Source of the DNA: Echinimonas agarilytica
Lineage (GTDB): Bacteria > Pseudomonadota > Gammaproteobacteria > Enterobacterales > Neiellaceae
Direction of reading: 5' to 3'
Length of the DNA stretch: 64,000 nt
Assembly: GCF_023703465.1 (NCBI RefSeq)
Contig: NZ_JAMQGP010000001.1
Location: forward strand, 868,001-932,000
Under the pieces are notes generated by a model. That model made no database searches. It worked only from the letters and a program-made list of their open reading frames with translations, and was not told the origin of the DNA. Below are positions 8,012-16,496 of the stretch, piece after piece (positions within the stretch are counted from its first letter, which is position 1; each line of letters begins with the position of its first letter). The position numbers and the translations under genes are program-made.

Positions 8012-10492
8012 GTGACCCTCCCTGTTCAAACGATTGCCGATCAGACGATTGAGCACCTTGCATCCGGCCAAGACGTTATTCTTACTGCGCCCACCGGATC
8101 AGGGAAATCAACTCTCCTTCCTTTACTGCTGCTGGCAAGCCCGCACTTTGAAGGGAAGTCGATTCTTATGCTTGAACCGCGTCGTCTAGCGGCAATGTCG
8201 GTGGCACGTTACATGGCATCTCAAATTGGTGAAGCTGTTGGCCAGCAAGTGGGTTACCGCATTCGGCAAGACCAGAAATCCTCAGCAAACACGCGTTTAT
8301 TAGTGGTAACGGAAGGCATTCTGACCCGTATATTACAACACGATCCGGAACTCGCTGAGTTTGACGTGGTGATTTTTGATGAGTGCCACGAACGTAACCT
8401 TCATGCCGATTTAGCATTCGCATTATGTTTAGATGCGCAGCAAGGTCTGCGTGAAGACTTGCGATTAATGATGATGTCAGCCACCTTGGCTGTAGATGAT
8501 TTTCAACGCTGCCTGCCGGAAGCACAGCGAGTGACATGTGAAGGGCGTCAATTTCCGGTGCATTGTCACTATCAGCTTAGAGACACTCGCACGCAATGGT
8601 TGCCTCAATGCTTGAACTTGCTGAACCGAGCCATTACTGAGCAGAGTGAGGGCGATATATTAGTGTTTCTGCCCGGCGTGAGCGAAATCAAACGCCTGCA
8701 TGAGCAGTTTCGAAACAACAGTGAAACGGCCACTCAGTTTGAATTACTTGAACTTTACGGTGATATGCCGCAAAAGTTGCAGCAGAAGATTTTTGAGCAC
8801 TCCGAACAACGCCGCATCATTTTTTCCACCAATATCGCCGAAACCAGCCTTACTTTGCCACGCGTTAGAGTCGTGGTGGATTCAGGGTTTGAGCGCAGTA
8901 TGCGTTTTGTAGCCAGTGCTGCAACAGGCCGATTAGAGTTGCGCCAAATAGCGCTGGCATCGGCTCAGCAACGAGCAGGCCGAGCAGGGCGTGTGGCCGA
9001 AGGACACTGTTACCGACTTTGGAGTGAACAGCAGCAACTGAGCTTTCAACCGACCATTGTGCCTGAGGTTGAATATTCAGATTTGACCCAGTTGGCGCTT
9101 GAACTGGCCAATTGGGGCGTGAGCGAACTGACAGCGCTTCGATGGATTACCATGCCCAACGTGGGCCATTGGCGGCAAGCGCAGGCTCAATTGAAATGGA
9201 TGAATGCGATCGACAACAAGGGAACGCTCACTACACATGGGCAACTCATGCATCGTTCAGGCAGTCATCCGCGTTGGGCTCACCTGATGGTAAATGCCGC
9301 TAAAATCAGCGATAACTCACTGGCTTTGGCATGCCTTGCTGCCGCGTTGTTGGACAGCAAAGATGTGTTGCAAGGGCGTCATGTGGGGGTTGAGTTTAGC
9401 CAGCGGATCGAGCAAGTTTTGCATTCAAAAGGTTCAATCCATAATGCTATTTTGCAACAAGCGCGGCAATGGTATAAACGCAATTCAACTTCATTATGGC
9501 CATCGAATATCGACAGTAGCGAATTGATTACTGTGATGATGCAGTCGTTCCCAGATCGCGTTGCGAAACTTCGCCAAAATCAGCAGTACGCTATGGCCAA
9601 TGGCTCTGGCGTACAATTGCCGATGGATGATGGGTTAACACAATCCTCTTGGTTACTGGTTTTACACTATCAGCTTAGTGAGCATCATTCTGATGGTTGG
9701 GTTCGCTACGCCATTAAGCTCAGTGAACAGGATGTGAACCACCATTTGTCGGATCACATTCAATCTACCGACCACGTTTACTGGGATGAACAAAAGAAAA
9801 AGGTGGTGGGTGAAACGCAACGCCGCTTTGGCTCAATTGTGTTGAGCAAACAACCTTTGCCGTCGCCTGATGGTCAGCAACTGGCCTACGCGTTAATGAA
9901 ATATATAGAGCGCAAGGGGCTGAAATTGTTGCCGTGGACCGACGCTGCTCGGAGTTTATGTGAACGCAGCCGTTTGGTGCAGCAGTTGCAGCTACACGCG
10001 CATTGGCCCGACTTTTCAGAAACAGCGTTAGTGAACGAATTGTCGCAATGGCTATTGCCATACTTGCAAGGCATGCGAACGGTCAACGAGCTTAAGTCGC
10101 TGAACTTAACCCAAATCTTAAAAAGCTATTTGGGTTATCAACATGAACAGCAACTAGCACAGTGGTTCCCCACACACTTTGACACGCCACTTGGCCGCAG
10201 CGTTCATATTGAATATGCAGAGTCTGGGGCAAAAATATCAGTGCCGATGCAAGAAATGTATGGCTTTGATGAGATAGTGGAGCTAGCGGGCGGGCATTAT
10301 CGCCTAACGTTCGAACTGTTGTCACCGGCTAAACGACCGATTCAATTAACTCAAAACTTGCCGCAATTTTGGGCGGGTAGTTATCGAGACGTTCAAAAAG
10401 AAATGAAAGGGCGTTACCCTAAACACGTATGGCCAGATGATCCGGCCAATACGCAACCGACTCGATACACCAAACGCCGTCCGAAGACTTAA
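8012..10492 (+). CDS. hrpB: ATP-dependent helicase HrpB
   Basis: DExH-box (DEAH/RHA group) RNA helicase family protein of uncertain substrate, widespread in gammaproteobacteria. The 826-residue product has Walker A APTGSGKST at 26-34, motif II DECH at 124-127, motif III SAT at 157-159, and a motif VI QQRAGRAGR near 325. A helicase-associated domain and the HrpB-specific C-terminal region follow. The start is GTG at 8012 with AGGAA at 8003-8007. mrcB follows 41 bp downstream, the same hrpB-mrcB pair as in E. coli. Confidence 0.94.
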   Translation: MTLPVQTIADQTIEHLASGQDVILTAPTGSGKSTLLPLLLLASPHFEGKSILMLEPRRLAAMSVARYMASQIGEAVGQQVGYRIRQDQKSSANTRLLVVTEGILTRILQHDPELAEFDVVIFDECHERNLHADLAFALCLDAQQGLREDLRLMMMSATLAVDDFQRCLPEAQRVTCEGRQFPVHCHYQLRDTRTQWLPQCLNLLNRAITEQSEGDILVFLPGVSEIKRLHEQFRNNSETATQFELLELYGDMPQKLQQKIFEHSEQRRIIFSTNIAETSLTLPRVRVVVDSGFERSMRFVASAATGRLELRQIALASAQQRAGRAGRVAEGHCYRLWSEQQQLSFQPTIVPEVEYSDLTQLALELANWGVSELTALRWITMPNVGHWRQAQAQLKWMNAIDNKGTLTTHGQLMHRSGSHPRWAHLMVNAAKISDNSLALACLAAALLDSKDVLQGRHVGVEFSQRIEQVLHSKGSIHNAILQQARQWYKRNSTSLWPSNIDSSELITVMMQSFPDRVAKLRQNQQYAMANGSGVQLPMDDGLTQSSWLLVLHYQLSEHHSDGWVRYAIKLSEQDVNHHLSDHIQSTDHVYWDEQKKKVVGETQRRFGSIVLSKQPLPSPDGQQLAYALMKYIERKGLKLLPWTDAARSLCERSRLVQQLQLHAHWPDFSETALVNELSQWLLPYLQGMRTVNELKSLNLTQILKSYLGYQHEQQLAQWFPTHFDTPLGRSVHIEYAESGAKISVPMQEMYGFDEIVELAGGHYRLTFELLSPAKRPIQLTQNLPQFWAGSYRDVQKEMKGRYPKHVWPDDPANTQPTRYTKRRPKT

Positions 10493-10533
10493 AAGGGATC
10501 GCCAATGCTGAATTCTCATGGAGTGACATTGCA

Positions 10534-12819
10534 GTGAAAGTGCTTCAGGCCATTACGGGTGGCCAGTCTTGGTGGCGGATTGTGCTCAAGTTTGGTGTGG
10601 CTTTGGGCGCGTTATTGGTAGGGTACTTGATTTATTTAGATAGCAAAATGCTATCGGTTTTCTCGCACCTACAGCAAAGCCAAGCGATTGAAATTCATTC
10701 ACGAGCTCTGGAAATAAAACCGGGCGTTCGTCTGACTCGCAGTGACTTAACCCTTGAATTAGATGACCTAAACTACCAGCGGGTGAGCCGTCCGAGCCGA
10801 ACCAATCAATACTCAGCCTCAAGTAGCAAAGTTGAGGTGATGCTCAACAACGCAGTGCAAACAACACCAGTGCAACGCCATCATGTCATGGTGCATTTCG
10901 ATCAAGACCGAGTCGCCTCCATCGACGATCTTGATGCTGGCGAGTCTCTCGAACAGTTCACTTTACCGGCTCGTGTGTTAGACAAAATTTGGGCTGGTGA
11001 ACGTGAAGACCGAATTCATGTGCCGCTGGAGCAGGTGCCTCAACAGCTGATTGATTTATTGTTGCTGGTGGAAGACCGAGATTTTTACAATCACTGGGGT
11101 GTGAATCCTATTGCTATCGGTCGAGCGCTAATCGCCAACATTAGTGCAGGCAAAACAGTGCAAGGCGGAAGCACGCTGACGCAACAGCTGACCAAAAACT
11201 TATTACTGACGCGCGAGCGCAGTATTACCCGCAAAATCAATGAAGCTTTTCTGTCGCTGTTACTTGAGTGGCGTTATGACAAAGACCGAATTCTCGAAGC
11301 CTATATTAACGAAGTCTATTTGGGACAAAGTGGCGCAACGGCTGTTCATGGCTTTGCAACGGCGAGTCAATTTTATTTCGGTAAGCCGCTGAATTTACTT
11401 GCGTTGGATGAGCAGATTATTTTGGTGGCCATGGTTAAAGGTCCATCCCTCTATAACCCGTGGCGGCGTCCAGATAACGTAGTACAACGCAGAGATCTTA
11501 TTTTGCGAGTCTTACTTGAGCGCCAAGACATCACATCTGACACCTATTTGGCAATGGTCGAGCGGCCGATTAAAGTGGTGAAGAAAGGGAAGTTGCAAAC
11601 CAATGCGCGTCCTTCTCTAACCTCTGCTGTTGGCTTGGAATTGTCGGCTCGTGCAAGCCGGAGTGACAGAGGCCAAATTCAAGCCATTCAAACCACTATC
11701 GATCCCTTGTCTCAAAAGGCGATGGAAGAAGCCATTATTCAAACCATTCCCCAGCTTGAGCAACGACAAGATGTATCGAATTTGCAAGTGGCCATGATTG
11801 CGGTTGATGTCGACAGTGCTGCAATTAAAGCCATGGTGAGTGACCGTAATCCGCAATTTCCTGGATTTAATCGAATTCGGCAAGCGAATCGTCCCATCGG
11901 TTCATTACTCAAGCCGTTTATTTTGATGTCGGCTTTGAAGCGCCAAGATAAAACCACGCTTGGCACCATGCTTAATGACCGACCCGTATCGATGCGAGAT
12001 GACCAAGGAAATCGTTGGCAGCCGCAGAATTTTGACAAAAAGTATCGTGGCAGTGTGGCAGCCATCGATGCATTGAAATTGTCGCTCAATGTACCTTTCG
12101 TCAATTTGGGAATGTCGGTGGGCTTGCCCGATGTCAAAGCCGACTTAGAGTCTTTTACCGGTCATCGATACCGCAGCTTTTATCCGTCGGACTTACTGGG
12201 CAGTATTTCAATGACACCGTGGCAGGTAGCTCAGCTATACAACACCTTGGCTGATCAAGGTGTTTTTCAACCTCTATATCTATTAGAAAGCATTGAAACC
12301 GATTCAGGGTATATGCCACTTAGCGCGCCTAAACGCTCTCAGCGCATCGACCCATCGCTGGCATATTTACTGACATATGCCATGCAGCAAGTGGTGCAAG
12401 ACGGAACCGCACGTAAGCTTGGTGCATTGTATCCCAATGTGGTTATGGCCGGAAAAACGGGGTCGACCAATGACTATCGAGATGCGTGGTATATCGGCAT
12501 TGATGGCCGAGAAGTTGTCGTGGTGTGGATTGGTCGTGATGATAACCGTCCCATTCATATGACTGGCAGCGCTGCGGCAATGAGTATTTACTCACATTAC
12601 CTTCAACAGCGTGGCCCCTTATCGCAAACATTAACACCACCTGTAGACGTTGAAATACGGCCATTTGACGAAAAAGGCAACATTTTGACTGAAAAATGCC
12701 CATATATAAGGCAGTTACCAGTGGACAAACAAAAAAATGACGCTAGGATTGAGTGTGCCAAAAATCCGTCTATTTCAGAACAAGAGGTTAAGCCTTGGTG
12801 GAAAAAGATTTTTGGTTAG
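10534..12819 (+). CDS. mrcB: Bifunctional penicillin-binding protein 1b
   Basis: Class A PBP that polymerises and cross-links peptidoglycan at the inner membrane. In 761 residues: a membrane anchor at about 17-35, a UB2H-like domain at about 58-150, a glycosyltransferase domain with catalytic E180 in EDRDFYNHWG and GGSTLTQQL at 211-219, then a transpeptidase domain with S457xxK460, SLN at 517-519 and KTGS at 641-644. It is shorter than E. coli PBP1b (844), mostly for lack of a long cytoplasmic tail. Start GTG 10534 with GGAG 10 bp upstream. The UB2H domain is the docking site for LpoB in E. coli; no LpoB is visible here. Confidence 0.96.
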   Translation: MKVLQAITGGQSWWRIVLKFGVALGALLVGYLIYLDSKMLSVFSHLQQSQAIEIHSRALEIKPGVRLTRSDLTLELDDLNYQRVSRPSRTNQYSASSSKVEVMLNNAVQTTPVQRHHVMVHFDQDRVASIDDLDAGESLEQFTLPARVLDKIWAGEREDRIHVPLEQVPQQLIDLLLLVEDRDFYNHWGVNPIAIGRALIANISAGKTVQGGSTLTQQLTKNLLLTRERSITRKINEAFLSLLLEWRYDKDRILEAYINEVYLGQSGATAVHGFATASQFYFGKPLNLLALDEQIILVAMVKGPSLYNPWRRPDNVVQRRDLILRVLLERQDITSDTYLAMVERPIKVVKKGKLQTNARPSLTSAVGLELSARASRSDRGQIQAIQTTIDPLSQKAMEEAIIQTIPQLEQRQDVSNLQVAMIAVDVDSAAIKAMVSDRNPQFPGFNRIRQANRPIGSLLKPFILMSALKRQDKTTLGTMLNDRPVSMRDDQGNRWQPQNFDKKYRGSVAAIDALKLSLNVPFVNLGMSVGLPDVKADLESFTGHRYRSFYPSDLLGSISMTPWQVAQLYNTLADQGVFQPLYLLESIETDSGYMPLSAPKRSQRIDPSLAYLLTYAMQQVVQDGTARKLGALYPNVVMAGKTGSTNDYRDAWYIGIDGREVVVVWIGRDDNRPIHMTGSAAAMSIYSHYLQQRGPLSQTLTPPVDVEIRPFDEKGNILTEKCPYIRQLPVDKQKNDARIECAKNPSISEQEVKPWWKKIFG

Positions 12820-12976
12820 TCAGCTCGGTAAACTAAGTGGCGTATCAGCCAATTGTGGCCTAATGTTAACGGGTGAACAGTTGGTCTAATAATAAAACAG
12901 TTCACGTATCGGGCTAGGTAACTCCAAACCGTCTTTGCGGGCGATGGGGTTTTTTTACACACAGAGGAAAGTTTGT

Positions 12977-13774
12977 ATGAACGCGAAAAAACTTCTCAGC
13001 ATGCTTGCAGCGTCCGTACTGGTATTAAGTGGCTGTGCGAGCACAGGCGAAAAACCAGGTGAGAATATAGGTTATTGTACTTTAGGTGGCGCAGTTCTTG
13101 GCGGTGCAGCCGCTGGTGCAGCATCTTCAGGTGGATTTGCAGCGCCAGCAGGTGCCGTTTTTGGTGCTATCTTTGGTGCGATTGCATGTGATCCGAATGA
13201 TGAAGATCGTGACGGGGTTCCGGATGAAATGGACCAGTGTCCAGGCACTCCTGAAGGCGTAACTGTTGACGCTAAAGGTTGTCCACTTGATTCAGATGGC
13301 GACGGTGTTGCTGATCACATTGATCAATGTCCAAACACACCAGCAGGCATCAAAGTTGACGACAAAGGTTGTCCTTTAATCATCGCTGCGAATGTGCCAG
13401 CAGAATGTAAGAGCTACATCAGCGTGTCTGACAACCAAATTGTCACAGCGTCACCAGTATTGTTTGCTTTTGATTCAGCTGAAATCTCAGGTGAAGGCCA
13501 AGCGATTCTTTCTTGTATTGCCCGCGTAGCGAAAGCAACCAAAGCGCCAATGCTTGAAGTTGCTGGTTACACTGATTCAGTGGGCCCAGAAGAGTACAAC
13601 GTACGTTTGTCACAGCGCCGCGCAGGTAATGCACGAGCTGTACTGGTTTCAGAAGGTGTTCCTGAGGCGAGCTTAGACGTACATGGTTATGGTATGGCAG
13701 ACCCTGTTGTTGCAAACGACAGCAAGGACAACCGTGCTAAAAACCGTCGTGTAGAAGTTCATCCTAAGAAGTAA
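12977..13774 (+). CDS. OmpA-family lipoprotein with thrombospondin type 3 repeats
   Basis: Probable outer-membrane lipoprotein that grips peptidoglycan. The start at 12977 is preceded by GAGGAAA and gives a lipoprotein signal ending LSGC with C20 as the lipidated residue; the longer frame from 12935 lacks this logic. Order: a Gly/Ala-rich segment (about 33-70) resembling glycine-zipper helices, two Asp-rich TSP3 calcium-binding repeats (DEDRDGVPDEMDQCP and DSDGDGVADHIDQCP), then an OmpA C-terminal domain with YTDSVG and NVRLSQRRA, the usual peptidoglycan-binding motif. It lies 157 bp after mrcB and is followed by a strong terminator. Confidence 0.9.
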   Translation: MNAKKLLSMLAASVLVLSGCASTGEKPGENIGYCTLGGAVLGGAAAGAASSGGFAAPAGAVFGAIFGAIACDPNDEDRDGVPDEMDQCPGTPEGVTVDAKGCPLDSDGDGVADHIDQCPNTPAGIKVDDKGCPLIIAANVPAECKSYISVSDNQIVTASPVLFAFDSAEISGEGQAILSCIARVAKATKAPMLEVAGYTDSVGPEEYNVRLSQRRAGNARAVLVSEGVPEASLDVHGYGMADPVVANDSKDNRAKNRRVEVHPKK

Positions 13775-13794
13775 TTCTTAAGACTCTGCTACCA

Positions 13795-13824
13795 AAAAAC
13801 GCCCGTTTTTACGGGCGTTTTTTT
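13795..13824. terminator. Intrinsic terminator between the OmpA-family lipoprotein and the acetyltransferase
   Basis: CGCCCG (13800-13805), a 6-base loop and CGGGCG (13812-13817), flanked by A6 on the left and T7 on the right, so it can work in both directions between these convergent genes. Confidence 0.9.
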
Positions 13825-13858
13825 ATGGCTGAAACTCACACTATATAAATCGTCAATG

Positions 13859-14416
13859 TTAAATTGAACGAATAAATTTACAGGGGGCTCCTGCGGCTAC
13901 GCAATTTTCAGGAATGTCCTTGGTCACCACGCTACCTGCCCCAATCACACTATTATTACCTATTGTAACCCCAGGCAAGACGGATACATTTCCACCCAGC
14001 CACACGTTATTCCCAATGGTAATCGGCAGTGCGCATTCGCTGGCATGACGCTTTGCAGGATCAACATGATGCGTTGCGGTGGATATCATCACATTTGGAC
14101 CAAACAACACATCAGAGCCAATCGTAACTGTGCAAACATCCAAAATGGTTAAGTTGTGGTTGGCGTAAAAGCGCTCGCCCACATGAATGTTGAAGCCATA
14201 GTCACAGTAAAAGTTAGGTTCAACAAAAGCTTTTCCATCAAACTTTATAATATTGTTCAGAAACGCCATGCGGGCTTTAATTTTGGAAGGGTCAGCCAAA
14301 TTAAATTGATGGCATGCTTTTTTGGCTTTCAGTCTCAACGACATTAACTCCGAGTCCCAAGCATCGTATGCATGGCCTTGCTCCATTTTTTGTCGTTCTG
14401 TTAGTAGCTCACTCAC
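13859..14416 (-). CDS. Sugar O-acetyltransferase of the left-handed beta-helix (maltose/galactoside acetyltransferase) family
   Basis: Predicted to acetylate a sugar hydroxyl with acetyl-CoA. The 185-residue protein has the N-terminal Mac domain (MEQGHAYDAWDSEL and following) and a hexapeptide-repeat C-terminus including TIGNNVWLGGNV, GVTIGNNSVIGAGSVV and the terminal VAAGAPCK. The His-containing THHVDP segment fits the catalytic histidine of this family. Start GTG 14416 with GAGG 8 bp upstream. The substrate cannot be told from sequence; maltose acetyltransferase (maa) is the closest named relative. Two MraZ-box-like pentamers lie 100-115 bp upstream on its strand. Confidence 0.88.
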   Translation of the reverse strand: MSELLTERQKMEQGHAYDAWDSELMSLRLKAKKACHQFNLADPSKIKARMAFLNNIIKFDGKAFVEPNFYCDYGFNIHVGERFYANHNLTILDVCTVTIGSDVLFGPNVMISTATHHVDPAKRHASECALPITIGNNVWLGGNVSVLPGVTIGNNSVIGAGSVVTKDIPENCVAAGAPCKFIRSI

Positions 14417-14517
14417 ATGGTTGACCTCAATATTGGTGGGGAACCTAAGTTTATTACGCAGTTTGTAAAATTGCGCTGCTTAGAGCTGAATATAAATTGA
14501 TGTTCCTCAGAAATTTT

Positions 14518-14532
14518 TCCCACTTTGCTCCA
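14518..14532 (-). promoter_or_regulatory. MraZ-box-like pentamer pair facing the acetyltransferase gene
   Basis: On the minus strand the order is TGGAG (14528-14532), spacer CAAAG (14523-14527), TGGGA (14518-14522). This is the same 10-bp periodicity and the same CAAAG spacer as in the mraZ operator 190 bp away. A third, isolated TGGAT preceded by CAAAG lies at 14612-14621 on the same strand. Binding by MraZ is inferred, not shown. Confidence 0.45.
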
Positions 14533-14686
14533 CCTTGCTTACTAACACGCCTTAAATGGCATGTGTGATGGCCTTAACAAAGCCATAACTTGGTTAAAAT
14601 TTGGTTAAAATATCCACTTTGCTCTCTATACCAACGAGTTAGCGGAAATGCCCAAGAATACAAGAGTTATTCATGATAATCGGTTC

Positions 14687-14716
14687 TTGACAGACCTTGT
14701 TCCAAGTCCCTAAACT
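14687..14716 (+). promoter_or_regulatory. Promoter of the mra/dcw cluster
   Basis: TTGACA (14687-14692, perfect -35), an 18-bp spacer, then TAAACT (14711-14716, 4 of 6 to TATAAT). It lies directly before the MraZ operator, as expected for the autoregulated Pmra promoter. Confidence 0.75.
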
Positions 14717-14724
14717 AGATTTTG

Positions 14725-14749
14725 TGGGAAAAAGTGGATCAAAGTGGAT
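14725..14749 (+). promoter_or_regulatory. MraZ operator (three pentamers)
   Basis: TGGGA (14725-14729), TGGAT (14735-14739) and TGGAT (14745-14749), separated by 5-bp spacers AAAAG and CAAAG. E. coli MraZ binds three TGGGN repeats with 5-bp spacing before its own gene; two of the three repeats here have A in place of the third G. Confidence 0.75.
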
Positions 14750-14784
14750 CAGTAATCTGCATAACAAGGTGAGAACAACGAAGC

Positions 14785-15246
14785 ATGATGTTTCGCGGAG
14801 CCAACTCCATCAGTCTCGACAGCAAGGGGCGGTTAGCTATACCGTCGCGCTATCGGGAAGTACTGATGAATCAATGTGGCGGACGTTTGGTATGTACCAT
14901 TGACGTCAATTCCGCGTGCCTGCTCCTTTATCCGCTCCCCGAGTGGGAAGCGATCGAACTCAAGCTCAGACAACTCTCAACAATGCGACCTGCTGAACGC
15001 CGATTGCAGCGTTTGCTGATCGGTCACGCTACAGATTGCGACATGGATAAGAACGGGCGCTTGTTACTTCCTGCAACACTTCGTAAACATGCGGCATTGG
15101 AAAAACAGATGATGCTCGTTGGTCAATCGAACAAATTTGAAATCTGGTCTGAAGAAAATTGGCAGGCTCAGGTTGAAGAAGATATGGCGGCTCAGTTAGC
15201 CGATGACGAACCTCTAAGCGACAAACTACTCGATATCAGCCTATAA
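14785..15246 (+). CDS. mraZ: Transcriptional regulator MraZ
   Basis: DNA-binding repressor of the dcw cluster, with two SpoVT/AbrB-like swapped-hairpin domains that assemble into rings. The 153-residue protein shows the paired family motifs: [18 protein letters not shown] near 8-25 and [18 protein letters not shown] near 87-104. It is the first gene of the cluster and ends one base before rsmH begins. The operator just upstream indicates autoregulation. Confidence 0.96.
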   Translation: MMFRGANSISLDSKGRLAIPSRYREVLMNQCGGRLVCTIDVNSACLLLYPLPEWEAIELKLRQLSTMRPAERRLQRLLIGHATDCDMDKNGRLLLPATLRKHAALEKQMMLVGQSNKFEIWSEENWQAQVEEDMAAQLADDEPLSDKLLDISL

Positions 15247-16191
15247 ATGACGATTGAAGCAGAACACGTGACCGTACTCCTACACGAAGCTGTAGATGCG
15301 CTAGCGATTAAACCAAATGGTACCTATGTGGACGCAACCTTCGGGCGCGGCGGCCACAGCCGGGAGATTCTGTCACGTCTTGGTGCTGACGGGCGATTAA
15401 TTGCCATCGATCGCGACCCTCAAGCAATTCAAACGGCCAGTGAAATAGACGACCCTCGATTTGAAATTCAGCACGGCCCTTTTTCGCAATTGCGAGTGTA
15501 TTTAGAAGAGCGCGGACTTATTGGCCAAGTCGACGGCGTGTTGTTCGATTTGGGCGTGTCATCACCGCAACTTGATCAAGCCGAACGTGGCTTTAGCTTT
15601 ATGCGCGACGGCCCACTCGACATGCGAATGGACCCGAGCACAGGGCGCAGCGCATCTGATTGGTTAGCTGTTGCAGAAGCCGATGAAATTTCTTGGGTGT
15701 TGAAAGAGTTTGGTGAAGAGCGTTTTGCCAAACGTATTGCCAATGCAATTGTGCGTGAGCGTGATGAAAATCCAATCACACGCACCACTGAACTTGCAAC
15801 TCTCATTGATAAAGCAAGCCCGAGCCGCGATCGTCACAAGCATCCAGCAACGCGGTCATTTCAGGCCATTCGTATATACATTAATTCTGAATTGGAAGAG
15901 ATTCATCAAGCGCTTGATGGTGCATTAAATGCATTAGCTATCGGTGGGCGTCTTTCAATCATTAGTTTTCATTCATTAGAAGATCGTATTTCAAAGCAAT
16001 TTATTCGTTTGCATAGTAAAGGGATAGAGCCGCCTCGAGGCTTGCCTTTAACCGAGGAACAGCTTCAGCAACATCGCCCACTCAAAGCGATAGGCAAAGC
16101 GATTAAACCTTCAGCGCGAGAAATTGAAACTAATAGCCGTGCGCGCAGCTCAGTGCTGAGGGTAGCGGAGAAGCAGGGGGTGGCAGAATGA
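15247..16191 (+). CDS. rsmH: 16S rRNA (cytosine-1402-N4)-methyltransferase
   Basis: Methylates N4 of C1402 in the ribosomal P site using S-adenosylmethionine. The 314-residue product has the SAM motif [11 protein letters not shown] (about 28-38), [10 protein letters not shown], the [16 protein letters not shown] segment and the C-terminal [12 protein letters not shown] block. The gene abuts mraZ and overlaps ftsL by 4 bp. Confidence 0.97.
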   Translation: MTIEAEHVTVLLHEAVDALAIKPNGTYVDATFGRGGHSREILSRLGADGRLIAIDRDPQAIQTASEIDDPRFEIQHGPFSQLRVYLEERGLIGQVDGVLFDLGVSSPQLDQAERGFSFMRDGPLDMRMDPSTGRSASDWLAVAEADEISWVLKEFGEERFAKRIANAIVRERDENPITRTTELATLIDKASPSRDRHKHPATRSFQAIRIYINSELEEIHQALDGALNALAIGGRLSIISFHSLEDRISKQFIRLHSKGIEPPRGLPLTEEQLQQHRPLKAIGKAIKPSAREIETNSRARSSVLRVAEKQGVAE

Positions 16192-16496
16192 GTCAGCCCC
16201 TGCTTGTGCGCCTCATGTTGAGAGATGTACTGAAGCACAAAGTGCGTTGGACGTTGGCTATTGCTGTCATGTTCAGTGCCTTTGGGGTTGTGCAATTGGC
16301 GTATGACAACCGCCAGTTGACCGCTGACGCAGATGCGCTGCGAGAGCAACGCGATAGGCTGGAAATTGAATGGCGTCATTTGATGCTTGAAGAAAGCGCG
16401 CTAGCGGAACACAGTCGCGTGTCACGCATTGCGACGAAACAATACAGTATGGTGCGCCCATCTCGTAAAGCCAACACCTTGGTGGATGTTCAATGA
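16188..16496 (+). CDS. ftsL: Cell division protein FtsL
   Basis: Small bitopic division protein that forms the FtsQLB complex and helps activate FtsWI. The 102-residue product has a short basic cytoplasmic N-terminus, a membrane segment at about 21-38 and a periplasmic coiled coil (about 43-75). Identity rests on these features and on its fixed place between rsmH and ftsI; the sequence itself is poorly conserved. ATGA overlaps join it to both neighbours. Confidence 0.9.
   Translation: MSQPLLVRLMLRDVLKHKVRWTLAIAVMFSAFGVVQLAYDNRQLTADADALREQRDRLEIEWRHLMLEESALAEHSRVSRIATKQYSMVRPSRKANTLVDVQ

Larger units (their letters stand above)
14417..14784. other. Divergent intergenic region carrying mraZ control signals
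   Basis: 368 bp between the acetyltransferase (minus) and mraZ (plus) with no gene. It contains an 11-bp tandem repeat (14590-14600 and 14601-14611), MraZ-like pentamers on the minus strand (14518-14532 and 14612-14616), a strong plus-strand promoter (14687-14716) and the MraZ operator (14725-14749). A candidate -10 for the acetyltransferase is TATATT on the minus strand at 14489-14494, without a good -35. Confidence 0.75.
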
